Shown: positions 50,035 to 58,474 of the stretch, one piece after another
Position numbering within the stretch: the first letter of the stretch is position 1
Layout: each line of letters starts with the position of its first letter
Assembly: GCF_015024225.1 (NCBI RefSeq)
Contig: NZ_JACJGM010000028.1
Coordinates: 32,210-96,209 of the forward strand
Origin: Nocardioides lijunqiniae
GTDB lineage: Bacteria; Actinomycetota; Actinomycetes; Propionibacteriales; Nocardioidaceae
Length of the DNA stretch: 64,000 nt
Reading direction: 5' to 3'
The notes under the pieces: model-generated
Databases searched by the model: none
What the model was told of the DNA's origin: nothing
What the model saw: only the letters and a program-made list of their open reading frames with translations
Translations under genes and position numbers: made by a program

Positions 50035-50705
50035 CGGGCGGTCCGCTCGACGAGCTGCACCACCTGGTCGATGACCTCGTCGAGCGAGTGGAAGGTCGTG
50101 TCGACGTGCACGGCGCCGTCGGCCATGACCAGCGGGGCGGTGGCGCGGCCGGAGTCGATCCGGTCGCGCTCGGCCAGCACCCGCTCGGTCGCGGCGACGT
50201 CCGAGCCGCCCTCCTCGGCGGCGCGGCGTAGGGCGCGGGCGGCGGGGTCGGCGGTGAGGTAGAGCTTGACCTCGGCCTGCGGCCAGACGACCGAGCCGAT
50301 GTCGCGGCCCTCCACGACGATGCCGCCGCCGTCGATGATGCCCCGCTGCAGGTCGAGCAGCCGGGCCCGGACCTCCGGCACGGTGCTGACCGGCGACACC
50401 GACCCGGTGACGGCGTCGGTGCGGATCTCGACGGCGACGTCGACCCCGTCGACCTCGATGGTCGGGTCGAGCGGGTCGGTGCCGGAGACGATCGTGGGCC
50501 GGTCGGCCAGAGCGGCGACGGCCTCGGCGTCGTGGACGTCGACGCCCTCGCGCAGCATCCACCAGGTCATCGCGCGGAACTGCGCGCCGGTGTCGAGGTA
50601 GCGCAGCCCCAGCCGGTCGGCCACGCCGCGGCAGGTGCTGGACTTGCCGGACCCCGAGGTGCCGTCCACCGCGACCACGACCTGAGCCTCGGGAGTGCTG
50701 TTCAC
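50031..50705 (-). CDS. cmk: Cytidylate kinase
   Basis: 224 aa. The P-loop is VDGTSGSGKSSTCRGVA, followed by GLRYLDTGAQFRAMT, EIRTDAVTGSVSPVST and EGRDIGSVVWPQAEVKLYLT, the (d)CMP-binding and lid signatures. It phosphorylates CMP/dCMP with ATP. GTG 50705 gives the normal length; a TTG at 50735 overlaps tyrA and is less likely. The gene sits 11 bp after tyrA and overlaps the plsC-like gene. Confidence 0.95.
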   Translation of the reverse strand: MNSTPEAQVVVAVDGTSGSGKSSTCRGVADRLGLRYLDTGAQFRAMTWWMLREGVDVHDAEAVAALADRPTIVSGTDPLDPTIEVDGVDVAVEIRTDAVTGSVSPVSTVPEVRARLLDLQRGIIDGGGIVVEGRDIGSVVWPQAEVKLYLTADPAARALRRAAEEGGSDVAATERVLAERDRIDSGRATAPLVMADGAVHVDTTFHSLDEVIDQVVQLVERTAR

Positions 50706-50716
50706 GGGAGCGAAGC

Positions 50717-51775
50717 CTACCGGTGAGTGACCCAACCGCGTGACTCGAGTGATCCCAGCAGGTGCTCGGCGCGGTCGACGTCGACGGTGAGCTCGACCAG
50801 GCCGACCGGACGCCCCGGGTCGTGGTCGATGCGCACGTCCTCGATGTTGACGCCGCTCTCCCCCGCGTCCGCGAAGAGGCGGGCCAGCTCGCCGGGGTGG
50901 TCGGGCACGGCGACGAAGACGGCCCCGGTGGGCCGCGGCGGACCCCCGTGCTTGCCGGGGATGGCGCGGGTCCCGCTCACGCCCTGGCCCAGGACGGCCT
51001 CGAGCCCGGCCCGGTCACCCGTGGCGAGGGCCTCGATGACCGCGTCGAGCCGACCGCGGACCTCGCCGAGGAGCGCTCCGACCGCGGCAGCGTTGGCGGA
51101 CACGATCTGACCGTAGAGCGCCGGGTCGCCCGCGGCGACCCGCGTGACGTCGCGCACCCCCTGCCCCGACAGGGCGAGGTGGTCGGCCGGGGCGCCCGCG
51201 AGCACGCCCGCCGCGAGCGAGGCGAGCAGGTGCGGCAGGTGGGAGGTACGGGCGACGGCGCGGTCGTGCTCGTCGGGCGTCAGCCGCACGGGGACGGCTC
51301 CGCAGAGCAGGGCCAGCGCCTCCACCAGGGCGACCGCGTCCGACGCCGACGCGGCGTGGGGCGTCACCGCCCACGGGCGCCCGTCGAACAGCGCGGCACT
51401 CGCGGCCAGCGGCCCGGAGCGCTCGCTGCCGGCCATGGGGTGGCTGCCGACGTAGCGCTCGACGCCGGGCAGGCCCGCCACGGCCGCCAGGGGGCCGGCC
51501 TTCACGCTGCCGACGTCGGTCACGACCGCGTCCCGGGCGAGCGCACGCTCGATCTGCTCGGCCAGGTGGTCGGGTGGCACGGCGACCACGACGAGCTGCG
51601 GGCGGTCGCCGGGCGCGCTCGGGCGGCCCGCGCCGAGCCCGGAGGCGGTGCGCAGGTGGTCGTCGGAGGGATCGGTGAGGAGGACCTCGAGACCGGCACG
51701 CCGGCAGGCCAGCGCGACCGAGGTCCCGATCAGTCCGGCCCCGACGATCTCGACGGGACCGGTCAGCTCACTCAT
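50717..51775 (-). CDS. tyrA: Prephenate dehydrogenase
   Basis: 352 aa. NAD-binding motif EIVGAGLIGTSVALACRRAG, then DVGSVKAGPLAAVAG, the active-site block GSHPMAGSERSGPLAAS with the catalytic His, and RTSHLPHLLASLAAG. A C-terminal ACT-like regulatory domain (AVPDHPGELARLFADAGESG) suggests Tyr feedback control. It makes 4-hydroxyphenylpyruvate for tyrosine synthesis. ATG 51775 overlaps aroH by 8 bp, so chorismate mutase and prephenate dehydrogenase are translationally coupled. Confidence 0.95.
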   Translation of the reverse strand: MSELTGPVEIVGAGLIGTSVALACRRAGLEVLLTDPSDDHLRTASGLGAGRPSAPGDRPQLVVVAVPPDHLAEQIERALARDAVVTDVGSVKAGPLAAVAGLPGVERYVGSHPMAGSERSGPLAASAALFDGRPWAVTPHAASASDAVALVEALALLCGAVPVRLTPDEHDRAVARTSHLPHLLASLAAGVLAGAPADHLALSGQGVRDVTRVAAGDPALYGQIVSANAAAVGALLGEVRGRLDAVIEALATGDRAGLEAVLGQGVSGTRAIPGKHGGPPRPTGAVFVAVPDHPGELARLFADAGESGVNIEDVRIDHDPGRPVGLVELTVDVDRAEHLLGSLESRGWVTHR

Positions 51776-52151
51776 CCGGCACGGACCGCACTCGGGTCAG
51801 GTCGCTGCGCAGCGCCGCGGCGCCGTGCAGGTAGACGTGGGTGATGTCCGCGCGCGGCAGGTCGGTCTCGACGTGCGCCATCATCCGCACGCAGCGCGGC
51901 ATGGAGCCCGCGATCTCGAGCTCGCGCGCGCAGATCAGCGGCACCTCCCCGAAGCCGAGCTGCCGGGCGGCGTAGGCCGGGAACTCCGAGACCAGGTCGG
52001 CGGTCGCGGTGAAGATCACCGAGATGAAGTCGTCGACCTCCAGGCCGTTGGAGGTCATCACGTCGGTGACCATCTCCGCGACCCGCTCGAGCATGTGCTC
52101 GCGCTCGTCGGCGTCGAGCTGGGTGGCGCCGCGCACGGCTCTGACTGGCAC
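51768..52151 (-). CDS. aroH: Chorismate mutase, AroH type
   Basis: 127 aa, the compact trimeric AroH fold. Seen are PVRAVRGATQLDADEREHML with the conserved Arg in RGAT, then DDFISVIFTATADLVSEFPA, CARELEIAGSMPRCVRMMAH and ITHVYLHGAAALR. It converts chorismate to prephenate for the TyrA product encoded next. GTG 52151 has no SD but lies 7 nt after a TAGCAT -10 element, suggesting a leaderless transcript. First gene of the operon leading to der. Confidence 0.95.
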   Translation of the reverse strand: MPVRAVRGATQLDADEREHMLERVAEMVTDVMTSNGLEVDDFISVIFTATADLVSEFPAYAARQLGFGEVPLICARELEIAGSMPRCVRMMAHVETDLPRADITHVYLHGAAALRSDLTRVRSVPDE

Positions 52152-52158
52152 GCGGTCG

Positions 52159-52164
52159 ATGCTA
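52159..52164 (-). promoter_or_regulatory. Leaderless-type -10 element for aroH operon (TAGCAT)
   Basis: On the minus strand TAGCAT is followed by 7 nt and then GTG 52151, placing the transcript start at or next to the start codon. The absence of any Shine-Dalgarno before this GTG agrees. The element overlaps the last codons of the VOC-family gene. Confidence 0.5.
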
Positions 52165-52560
52165 TCGGGGCTGGTAGCTCCCGAAGGACCAGTGGTTGCC
52201 CTCTGGATCCGCGACGCTGCCTCCGCGGCCGCCGTAGTCCTGGTCGACCATGGCCCGCAGCACCGTCGCCCCCGCCGCCACGGCACTGTCGAAGACGGCA
52301 TCGGGGTCGTCGGTCACCAGGTAGGCAGCGGAGCCGCCCACGTTGTCGACGGCGCCGTCGGGACGCACGGAGCCGAACATGATCCCGCCGCCCCCGGACC
52401 ACAGCCACTCGGCGTGGGCGACCACCGAGGGGTCCTGCTCGTCGCGGTAGGTCGCGTGCTCGGTGAAGCCGATCGCGGTCAGGAAGCGCATCATCGCCTC
52501 CGCGTCGTGGAAGGCCATCGTCTGCCAGTGCCGGACGTCTGCTGCCGTGGGGTTCGTCAT
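52162..52560 (-). CDS. VOC (glyoxalase/bleomycin resistance) superfamily protein
   Basis: 132 aa. The paired beta-alpha-beta-beta-beta modules are visible: FHDAEAMMRFLTAIGFTEHA, SVVAHAEWLWSGGGGIMFG and DPDAVFDSAVAAGATVLRAM, ending in the hallmark SVADPEGNHWSFGSY. Metal ligands cannot be assigned with confidence. It follows the AraC-family gene by 10 bp, so the two are probably cotranscribed; the pair is an insertion between rluB and aroH. Substrate unknown. Confidence 0.85.
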   Translation of the reverse strand: MTNPTAADVRHWQTMAFHDAEAMMRFLTAIGFTEHATYRDEQDPSVVAHAEWLWSGGGGIMFGSVRPDGAVDNVGGSAAYLVTDDPDAVFDSAVAAGATVLRAMVDQDYGGRGGSVADPEGNHWSFGSYQPR

Positions 52561-52570
52561 GGCCCCACCC

Positions 52571-53383
52571 TCACCCAGCCGGTACGCCGCCGGCTTGGAC
52601 GTCGGGGAACTCCTCGCGCAGCCACGTGGTCGGCGGGCACCCCGCGAGGTCGCGCCACTCCCGCGCCAGGTGGGCCTGGTCGGCGTAGCCGCACGCCGCC
52701 GCGACGCCGGCCAGTGTGCCGCCGCGGCGTGCCGCGTCGAGCACCCGGTCGCGGCTGGCCTCGAAGCGCGCCACGCGCTGGTACTCCTTGGGACTCAGAC
52801 CCGTCTCCGCGACCACGAGGTTGCGCAGGTGCCGGCGGCTGTAGCCCACGTCGTGGGCCACCTCGGCGACCGCGACCCCGCGGGCCAGGCGTGCCAGCGC
52901 CCGGCCCACCTCGGCGCGCGGGCCCGGCCCGGCGTGGTCGGACAGGGCGGTGGCCAGCGCCCGGTGCAGCACGCCCGCGCGCTCGGGCCAGGTCGACGCG
53001 TCGTGCAGCTGCTCGGGCAGGTGGCGCAGGCGCGGCGCGAGGTCGTCGAGCGAGAGCAGCTGGCCGGCGATCGCCGCCGCCGGCAGCCCCAGCAGCGCGC
53101 GGGCCTCGGCGGTGGTGAGGGCGAGGAAGAGGCCCTCCTGGTGACCGTCGTGGCGGATCTCGGCCGGCGCCGCGTGCAGCCCGGCGACGCTGGACCACGA
53201 CGCCCGCCGCGAGCCGGGGTCGCCGCTCCAGGCGACGTCCAGCGGCGCCCCGATCGGCAGCACGAACGTCAGGGACGTGCCGGGCAGGCCGCGGTGCACC
53301 CCGGGCGGGCCGACCACGTCGTAGCCGACCAGCCCGACGACGTACGGCCGCAGCGCGTGCGGCACCGTCAGGGGGCCGACCAT
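52571..53383 (-). CDS. AraC-family transcriptional regulator
   Basis: 270 aa. The N-terminal ~150 residues are a sensor-like domain (GTSLTFVLPIGAPLDVAW). The C-terminal ~100 residues hold two HTH motifs: VAVAEVAHDVGYSRRHLRNL and TLAGVAAACGYADQAHLARE, the second with the typical ACGYADQAH...FR-like pattern. It likely regulates itself and the adjacent VOC gene. No operator is identified. Confidence 0.85.
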   Translation of the reverse strand: MVGPLTVPHALRPYVVGLVGYDVVGPPGVHRGLPGTSLTFVLPIGAPLDVAWSGDPGSRRASWSSVAGLHAAPAEIRHDGHQEGLFLALTTAEARALLGLPAAAIAGQLLSLDDLAPRLRHLPEQLHDASTWPERAGVLHRALATALSDHAGPGPRAEVGRALARLARGVAVAEVAHDVGYSRRHLRNLVVAETGLSPKEYQRVARFEASRDRVLDAARRGGTLAGVAAACGYADQAHLAREWRDLAGCPPTTWLREEFPDVQAGGVPAG

Positions 53384-53420
53384 CCGCCGAGCCTACGCCG
53401 CGCGGGCCGCCCACGGGGCC

Positions 53421-54173
53421 CTACAGCTGGGCGTCGTCCAGCAGCCGTCCGAGCTCGTCGAGCGTCAGCTCGCGCAGGTGGCCGGGCTTGAGCGAGCCCA
53501 GCGTCACCGGGCCGATCGCGGTGCGGGTGAGCTTGCGGACCGGATGGCCCACCTCGTCGAGCAGGCGCCGGACGATGCGGTTGCGGCCCTCGTGGATGAC
53601 CAGCTCGACGATCGACTTGTCGCGAGCCGCGGCGATCGTGCGCGCCTGGCTGACCGTGACCGGGCCGTCCTCGAGCGTGACGCCGGCCAGCAGCCGCTGC
53701 AGCGTGTCCTTGCCGAGCTCGCCGGCCACCTCGGCGACGTAGGTCTTGTCGACCTCGTAGGACGGATGGGCCATGCGCTGGGCGAAGTCGCCGTCGTTGG
53801 TCAGCAGCAGCAGCCCCGAGGTGTCGGTGTCGAGGCGGCCGACGTGGAAGAGCCGCTCCGCGCGGTGCTCCACCAGGTCGGAGATCGTCCGGCGCCCCTC
53901 GGGGTCCGACATCGTCGACACGACGCCGGTCGGCTTGTTGAGCACGAGGTAGACCAGGTCGGAGACCGGGGGCAGGCGCTTGCCCGACACCCGGATCACC
54001 GCCGTGCGCGGGTCGACCTTGGTGCCGAGCCGGGTGACGACCTCGCCGTCGACCTCGACCTCGCCGTCGAGCATCAGCTCCTCGCACTTGCGTCGCGACG
54101 CCACGCCCGACTGCGCCAGCAGCTTCTGCAGGCGGATCAGGCCGTCCTCGTCCGTGGCGACCTCGCGGCTCAC
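53421..54173 (-). CDS. rluB: Ribosomal pseudouridine synthase (RluB/RsuA family)
   Basis: 250 aa. The N-terminal S4 RNA-binding domain (IRLQKLLAQSGVASRRKCEE) is followed by the catalytic domain with GRLDTDTSGLLLLTNDGDF, containing the conserved Asp. The C-terminal part has IHEGRNRIVRRLLDEVGHP. It isomerises a uridine in 23S rRNA, probably at the RluB position given the scpB neighbourhood. GTG 54173 overlaps scpB by 4 bp. Confidence 0.9.
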   Translation of the reverse strand: MSREVATDEDGLIRLQKLLAQSGVASRRKCEELMLDGEVEVDGEVVTRLGTKVDPRTAVIRVSGKRLPPVSDLVYLVLNKPTGVVSTMSDPEGRRTISDLVEHRAERLFHVGRLDTDTSGLLLLTNDGDFAQRMAHPSYEVDKTYVAEVAGELGKDTLQRLLAGVTLEDGPVTVSQARTIAAARDKSIVELVIHEGRNRIVRRLLDEVGHPVRKLTRTAIGPVTLGSLKPGHLRELTLDELGRLLDDAQL

Positions 54174-54931
54174 GACGGGGCCGACCCGGGCTCGGCAGGC
54201 TCGTGGGCGTGCTCGGCCGCGGCCTCGGCACCACCCGCAGGCCCCTCGTGGACGGACTCCGACGCCGCCATCTCGGCCAGCTCGTCCTCGAGGTCGTCCA
54301 TGTCCGGGAGGTACGGCGCGAGCTCGGGCAGGTCGTCGACCGACGTCACGCCGATGCGCTCCAGGAAGTAGCTCGTCGTGCGGAAGAGGTTGGCCCCCGT
54401 CTCGCCGTCCTGGCCGGCCTCCTCGACCAGCCCGCGCGAGAGCAGCGTGCGCATCACGCCGTCGACGTTGACGCCCCGGATCGCCGAGACCCGGGCGCGG
54501 GAGACCGGCTGCTTGTAGGCGACCACCGCGAGCGTCTCCAGGGCCGCCTGGGTGAGCCGGGCCTGCTGGCCCTCCAGGACGAACGCCTCGACGACCGCGG
54601 CGTACTCGTCGCGGGAGTAGAAGCGCCACCCGCCCGCGACGTTGCGCAGCTCGAAACCACGCCCCTGCTCGGTGTACTCGGCCGCCAGCTCGCGCAGCGC
54701 CGCCGACACCTCCGTGGCGGGGTAGCCCACGGTCGAGGCCAGGCTCACGTCGTCCAGCGGCTGGTCGGAGACCATCAGCACCGCCTCGAGTGCGGGCCGC
54801 AGCTCGGTCAGGGGTACGGCGAGCAGGTCGCCGCCGTCGGCCTCGGGCGCCTCGGGCGCCTCGTCGGGCTGGTCGGCCGCGGCCTCGGGCAGGTCGTCGG
54901 GCGCGTACCCCTCGGGCTGGGCGTCGGTCAT
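54170..54931 (-). CDS. scpB: Segregation and condensation protein B
   Basis: 253 aa. Two winged-helix domains typical of ScpB are visible: LRPALEAVLMVSDQPLDDVS, EYTEQGRGFELRNVAGGWRF, and QAALETLAVVAYKQPVSRAR followed by VSAIRGVNVDGVMRTL. Acidic tails lie at both ends. It forms the SMC-ScpA-ScpB condensin that organises the chromosome. Coupled by 4-bp overlaps to scpA and rluB. Confidence 0.95.
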   Translation of the reverse strand: MTDAQPEGYAPDDLPEAAADQPDEAPEAPEADGGDLLAVPLTELRPALEAVLMVSDQPLDDVSLASTVGYPATEVSAALRELAAEYTEQGRGFELRNVAGGWRFYSRDEYAAVVEAFVLEGQQARLTQAALETLAVVAYKQPVSRARVSAIRGVNVDGVMRTLLSRGLVEEAGQDGETGANLFRTTSYFLERIGVTSVDDLPELAPYLPDMDDLEDELAEMAASESVHEGPAGGAEAAAEHAHEPAEPGSAPS

Positions 54932-55788
54932 GGTGTCTCCTCGTCAGCGGGCGCGGGGGCGCCCGGCTCGGGCGGCGCTCCGTCGAACTCGTCGGTGATC
55001 TCGATCTCCTCGTCGTCGGCCCCGGTCCAGCGGATCGTGAGCTCGCCGAGCGCGGTGACCTGCTCGAAGGAGACGGCCCCCTCGCGGAACAGCTCGAGCA
55101 GCGAGAGGAACCGCGCCACCGTCGTCAGCCGGTCGGGCGAGTCGCCGCACAGGGCGCGGAAGGTCATCGTGCCGGTGCGGCGCAGCCGGTCGACCACCAG
55201 GGCCGCCTGCTCGCGCACGCTGACCTTGTTGGCGTGGATGTGGTGCAGCGAGACCTCGAGCACCTGCTTGGGCGCCAGCGCCTTGGCCGCGAGCTCGGCG
55301 AAGCGGTCCAGGCCGATCCCGATCAGCACCTCGGGGAGGAGGGTGGCGTAGCGCTCCTCCATCTCGACGGCGCGCGGGTACCGGCGCGACTCCTCCGCCA
55401 GGCGCACGTCGAGGAAGCTCGCGACCTGCTTGAACGCCTTGTACTGCAGCAGCCGCGCGAAGAGCAGGTCGCGCGCCTCGAGGAGGGCGAGGTCCTCCTC
55501 GTCCTCCACGTCGCCCTGGGGCAGCAGCCGGGCGGCCTTGAGGTCCAGCAGGGTGGAGGCGACCAGCAGGAACGACGTGGTCTGCTCGAGGTCCCAGACC
55601 GGGCCGCCCGCCTTGACGTGCGCGATGAACTCGTCGGTCACGCGCGAGAGCGCGACCTCGGTGATGTCGAGCTTGTGCTTGGAGATCAGGCTCAGCAGCA
55701 GGTCGAAGGGGCCCTCGAAGTTGTCGAGCCGCAGCTCGAAGCCCGGAGCCTGCTCACCGGCCTCGCCAGGTGCAGCGAGGGTGGTCAT
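54928..55788 (-). CDS. scpA: Segregation and condensation protein A (kleisin)
   Basis: 286 aa. The N-terminal kleisin head FELRLDNFEGPFDLLLSLIS, then KLDITEVALSRVTDEFIAHV and TSFLLVASTLLDLKAARLLP, with the winged-helix C-terminus FLSLLELFREGAVSFEQVTA. It bridges SMC heads and ScpB. ATG 55788 overlaps the upstream ribbon-helix-helix-like gene by 4 bp, within the parA-scpA-scpB operon. Confidence 0.96.
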   Translation of the reverse strand: MTTLAAPGEAGEQAPGFELRLDNFEGPFDLLLSLISKHKLDITEVALSRVTDEFIAHVKAGGPVWDLEQTTSFLLVASTLLDLKAARLLPQGDVEDEEDLALLEARDLLFARLLQYKAFKQVASFLDVRLAEESRRYPRAVEMEERYATLLPEVLIGIGLDRFAELAAKALAPKQVLEVSLHHIHANKVSVREQAALVVDRLRRTGTMTFRALCGDSPDRLTTVARFLSLLELFREGAVSFEQVTALGELTIRWTGADDEEIEITDEFDGAPPEPGAPAPADEETP

Positions 55789-56105
55789 CCCTCGGTCAGC
55801 CGCCGGACCAGCACGCTGTCGTCGCCGTGGGCGTCGAAGTCGGCCAGGACCAGCGCGACCGCCTCGCGGACCAGCCGGCCGCGGTCGACGGCCAGGCCGT
55901 GGCCGCTGCGCAGCGCGAGCCGGGCCTGCTCGATGTGGATGAGCTCGTCGGAGGTGACGTAGACGGTCATCTTCTCGTCGTGGCGGATGCGCCCGCTGGG
56001 CTTGGGCAGCGCGCCCGGGGCCGGCTCGGCCGGCTCGACGGTCTCGGGCGCGTCCGGGACGGCGTGGACGGCGGTCGGCCGGAACAGGTCGTCGGCCGTG
56101 GGCAT
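55785..56105 (-). CDS. Small ribbon-helix-helix-like protein of the parA-scp operon
   Basis: 106 aa. A disordered Pro/Ala/Glu-rich first half is followed by HDEKMTVYVTSDELIHIEQA, LALRSGHGLAVDRGRLVREA and VALVLADFDAHGDDS. The beta-strand plus two helices resemble a ribbon-helix-helix/CopG fold. It lies 2 bp downstream of parA and overlaps scpA by 4 bp; such a small protein at this position is recurrent in actinobacteria. ATG 56105 is used; GTG 56111 is an alternative. Possibly a DNA-binding partner of the ParA-like ATPase (inference). Confidence 0.7.
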   Translation of the reverse strand: MPTADDLFRPTAVHAVPDAPETVEPAEPAPGALPKPSGRIRHDEKMTVYVTSDELIHIEQARLALRSGHGLAVDRGRLVREAVALVLADFDAHGDDSVLVRRLTEG

Positions 56106-56107
56106 GC

Positions 56108-57181
56108 TCACGCGTCGAGGCACCGTGCGAGCACCTCCCTCGACAGCTGGCGGTAGGACTCCGCGCCGCCCGAGGTGGAGGCGTAGGACGTGATCGGCTC
56201 CCCCGCCACGGTGGCGTCGGAGAACTTCACGGTGCGGCGGATGACCGTGTGGAAGACCTTGTCGCCCCACGCCTGGACCAGGCGCTCCATGACCTCGCGG
56301 GAGTGCAGCGTGCGGCCGTCGAACATGGTGCCGAGCACGCCGTCGATCTCCAGCTGCGGGTTGAGGCGCTCGCGGACCTTGTCGATGGTGGTCTTGAGCA
56401 GCGCGACGCCGCGCAGCGCGAAGTACTCGCACTCCAGCGGGATGATCACGCCGTGCGACGCCGTGAGCGCGTTGACGGTGAGCAGGCCGAGCGAGGGCTG
56501 GCAGTCGATGAGGATGACGTCGTACTGGGTGAGCGCCGGGGCGAGCACCCGCTGCAGGGTCTGCTCGCGGGCCACCTCGTGCACCAGCTGCACCTCGGCG
56601 GCGGAGAGGTCGATGTTGGAGGGCAGCAGGTCCATGCCCGGGACGCCGGTGGGGACCACGACGTCCTCGACGCTCACGTCGCGCTGCATCAGCAGGTTGT
56701 AGATGGACAGGTCCATCTCGTGGGGGTTGAGGCCCAGACCGACCGACAGGGAGCCCTGCGGGTCGAAGTCGACGAGCAGCACCTTGCGGCCGTACTCGGC
56801 GAGCGCCGCGCCGAGGTTGATGGTCGTCGTGGTCTTGCCGACGCCGCCCTTCTGGTTGCACATGGAGATGACCCGCGCGCGGTGCTCGCCGGTGACCGGC
56901 CGCGGCTCGGGCAGGTGCGGCATCGGGCGCCCGGTCGGGCCGAGCACGACGGCAGGGGCGTCGACGTCGAGGAGGGCCGGCTCGCGCTCGACGGCCGGGG
57001 CGGAGGGCGCCTCGTTGCTGGCGGCCATCTCGGGCATGCCGGCGCGGGGGCGGTCGAAGGGCAGGGGGTCGGACACGACGTGCTCATCTCGGTCGGGAGG
57101 GGAAGGGACCGGCGCCCGGGGAGGCATGTCGGGTGCGGCGCTGCCGCCGTGGCTCGGGGGGTACGTCCCGCTGTTGCTCAT
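56108..57181 (-). CDS. ParA/Soj-family ATPase (scp-operon type)
   Basis: 357 aa. A disordered Pro/Asp-rich N-terminus of about 100 aa precedes the deviant Walker A MCNQKGGVGKTTTTINLGAA, then LLVDFDPQGSLSVGLG, YDVILIDCQPSLGLLT and RTLHSREVMERLVQAWGDKV. It is a ParA-like ATPase, but no parB is adjacent, so this is the scpAB-linked paralog rather than the oriC-proximal ParA. ATG 57181 has GAGGAGTG upstream. A palindrome lies 55 bp further upstream. Confidence 0.9.
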   Translation of the reverse strand: MSNSGTYPPSHGGSAAPDMPPRAPVPSPPDRDEHVVSDPLPFDRPRAGMPEMAASNEAPSAPAVEREPALLDVDAPAVVLGPTGRPMPHLPEPRPVTGEHRARVISMCNQKGGVGKTTTTINLGAALAEYGRKVLLVDFDPQGSLSVGLGLNPHEMDLSIYNLLMQRDVSVEDVVVPTGVPGMDLLPSNIDLSAAEVQLVHEVAREQTLQRVLAPALTQYDVILIDCQPSLGLLTVNALTASHGVIIPLECEYFALRGVALLKTTIDKVRERLNPQLEIDGVLGTMFDGRTLHSREVMERLVQAWGDKVFHTVIRRTVKFSDATVAGEPITSYASTSGGAESYRQLSREVLARCLDA

Positions 57182-57235
57182 GTGCCACTCCTCGTGGGTT
57201 GTCCGAGACCGGTCGGGGCTCTGCTCCCCATCACA

Positions 57236-57257
57236 CAATGTCGACACGACGACATTG
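57236..57257. promoter_or_regulatory. Palindrome upstream of parA-like gene
   Basis: CAATGTCG-acacga-CGACATTG has perfect 8-bp arms and sits in the divergent region between the parA-like gene and the metallopeptidase gene. It is AT-richer than its surroundings. Its symmetry and position suit a repressor operator, perhaps for the operon's own ribbon-helix-helix-like protein (inference). Confidence 0.5.
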
Positions 57258-57412
57258 CGGAGACTCGCCGCGGACTCTAGGCCCGGTCCCGAGAGGGCAC
57301 CAAGACGGGATCCTCTGACGGCCCCCGGATGCCATCGGGAGCCGACCGCGGGCGCCGTGCAGGACCGCGACCCCCGGCGCGACTGGTTTGGACTCGCCGC
57401 TCCAGGAAAGGA

Positions 57413-58414
57413 GTGACGACACCCACTCCGACCTCAGGGGGCTACGCCTTGGCTCAGCAACATCCACCTCCGCCGCCCTCGTGGCAGCCCGGGCACCAGC
57501 CTCCCAGCCCCGCACGGGGCCGGCGCGTCGCCGTCATCGTCACCTCGGTGGCGGTCGTCCTGGTGCTGGCAGCCGGCGCCGTGGCCGCCTACACGCTGCT
57601 CTCCACCGACCCGGGGCCCTCGCCGAGACCGCCGGCCCCCCGAGCGGTGCCGAGCACGGATGCCCCCGAGGCACCCGGATCGGTCGACGTGCCGCCGGTC
57701 CAGCCATCGTCGACACCAGATCCGCAGAGGACGCTGACCCACAACGAGCTCTATCGCGTGCCGCGGATGAAGTCCGTCGGCTGTGCACAGAACTCGCGGG
57801 TCGCGCTCGACGGCCTGGGCGGCGTCCGGGCCTACTACCGGTCGGTGCTGCCGTGCCTGAGCAGGGCCTGGGGTCAGCTCGGGAAGGACGGCATCACCGT
57901 CCGCGCACCCGGGCTCGAGGTGTTCAGCGGAGAGGTGTCCACGCCGTGCGGCTCCGTCCTGTACTCGTTCTACTGCCCGAGCAACCAGACGATCTACATG
58001 TATGCCGACGAGATGTTCGACCCCTGGAACCAGTACGCCGGGGACGACTTCTCCCACGGCCTCACGCGGCTCGCGGCGCTCCACACGATCGCTCACGAGT
58101 TCGGCCACCACGTCCAGCAGGTGACCGGCATCTTCGGCGCCATGGGACCCGACTGGTCGGGCACCGAGCTCGAACGCCGCTCGGAGCTGCAGGCCTCGTG
58201 CCTGGGCAACGTCTTCCTCGCGTCGCAGCGTGATGCCTACGGCGTCGACTCCGTCTACTGGGAGGCGCAGTGGGAGCCGCTGTGGCGCTTCATCACCCGC
58301 GTGCCCAACCACGGGAGCGAGGCCAACCAGCGCACCTGGACCGACCGGGGCTACGGGTCGGCCAGGCCGGGCGACTGCAACACCTGGACCGTCGGCGCGG
58401 CGCAGGTGACCTAG
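57413..58414 (+). CDS. Membrane-anchored neutral zinc metallopeptidase
   Basis: 333 aa. A Pro-rich cytoplasmic N-terminus, one membrane helix (VAVIVTSVAVVLVLAAGAVA) and a Pro/Ser linker precede an extracellular domain. The zinc motif is TIAHEFGHHVQQVTGI (HExxH with Glu catalytic), followed by ERRSELQASCLGNVFLAS, which supplies the downstream Glu ligand. Several Cys suggest disulfides. GTG 57413 has AGGAAAGG upstream; a TTG at 57449 with AGGGGG 7 nt ahead is an alternative. Divergent from the parA-like gene. Substrate unknown. Confidence 0.85.
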   Translation: MTTPTPTSGGYALAQQHPPPPPSWQPGHQPPSPARGRRVAVIVTSVAVVLVLAAGAVAAYTLLSTDPGPSPRPPAPRAVPSTDAPEAPGSVDVPPVQPSSTPDPQRTLTHNELYRVPRMKSVGCAQNSRVALDGLGGVRAYYRSVLPCLSRAWGQLGKDGITVRAPGLEVFSGEVSTPCGSVLYSFYCPSNQTIYMYADEMFDPWNQYAGDDFSHGLTRLAALHTIAHEFGHHVQQVTGIFGAMGPDWSGTELERRSELQASCLGNVFLASQRDAYGVDSVYWEAQWEPLWRFITRVPNHGSEANQRTWTDRGYGSARPGDCNTWTVGAAQVT

Positions 58415-58474
58415 TCGGGTGCTCCTGGTCCCACCGGCAGCGCATCGCGGTGGCGCCGTGGGCCCAGCGGACAG

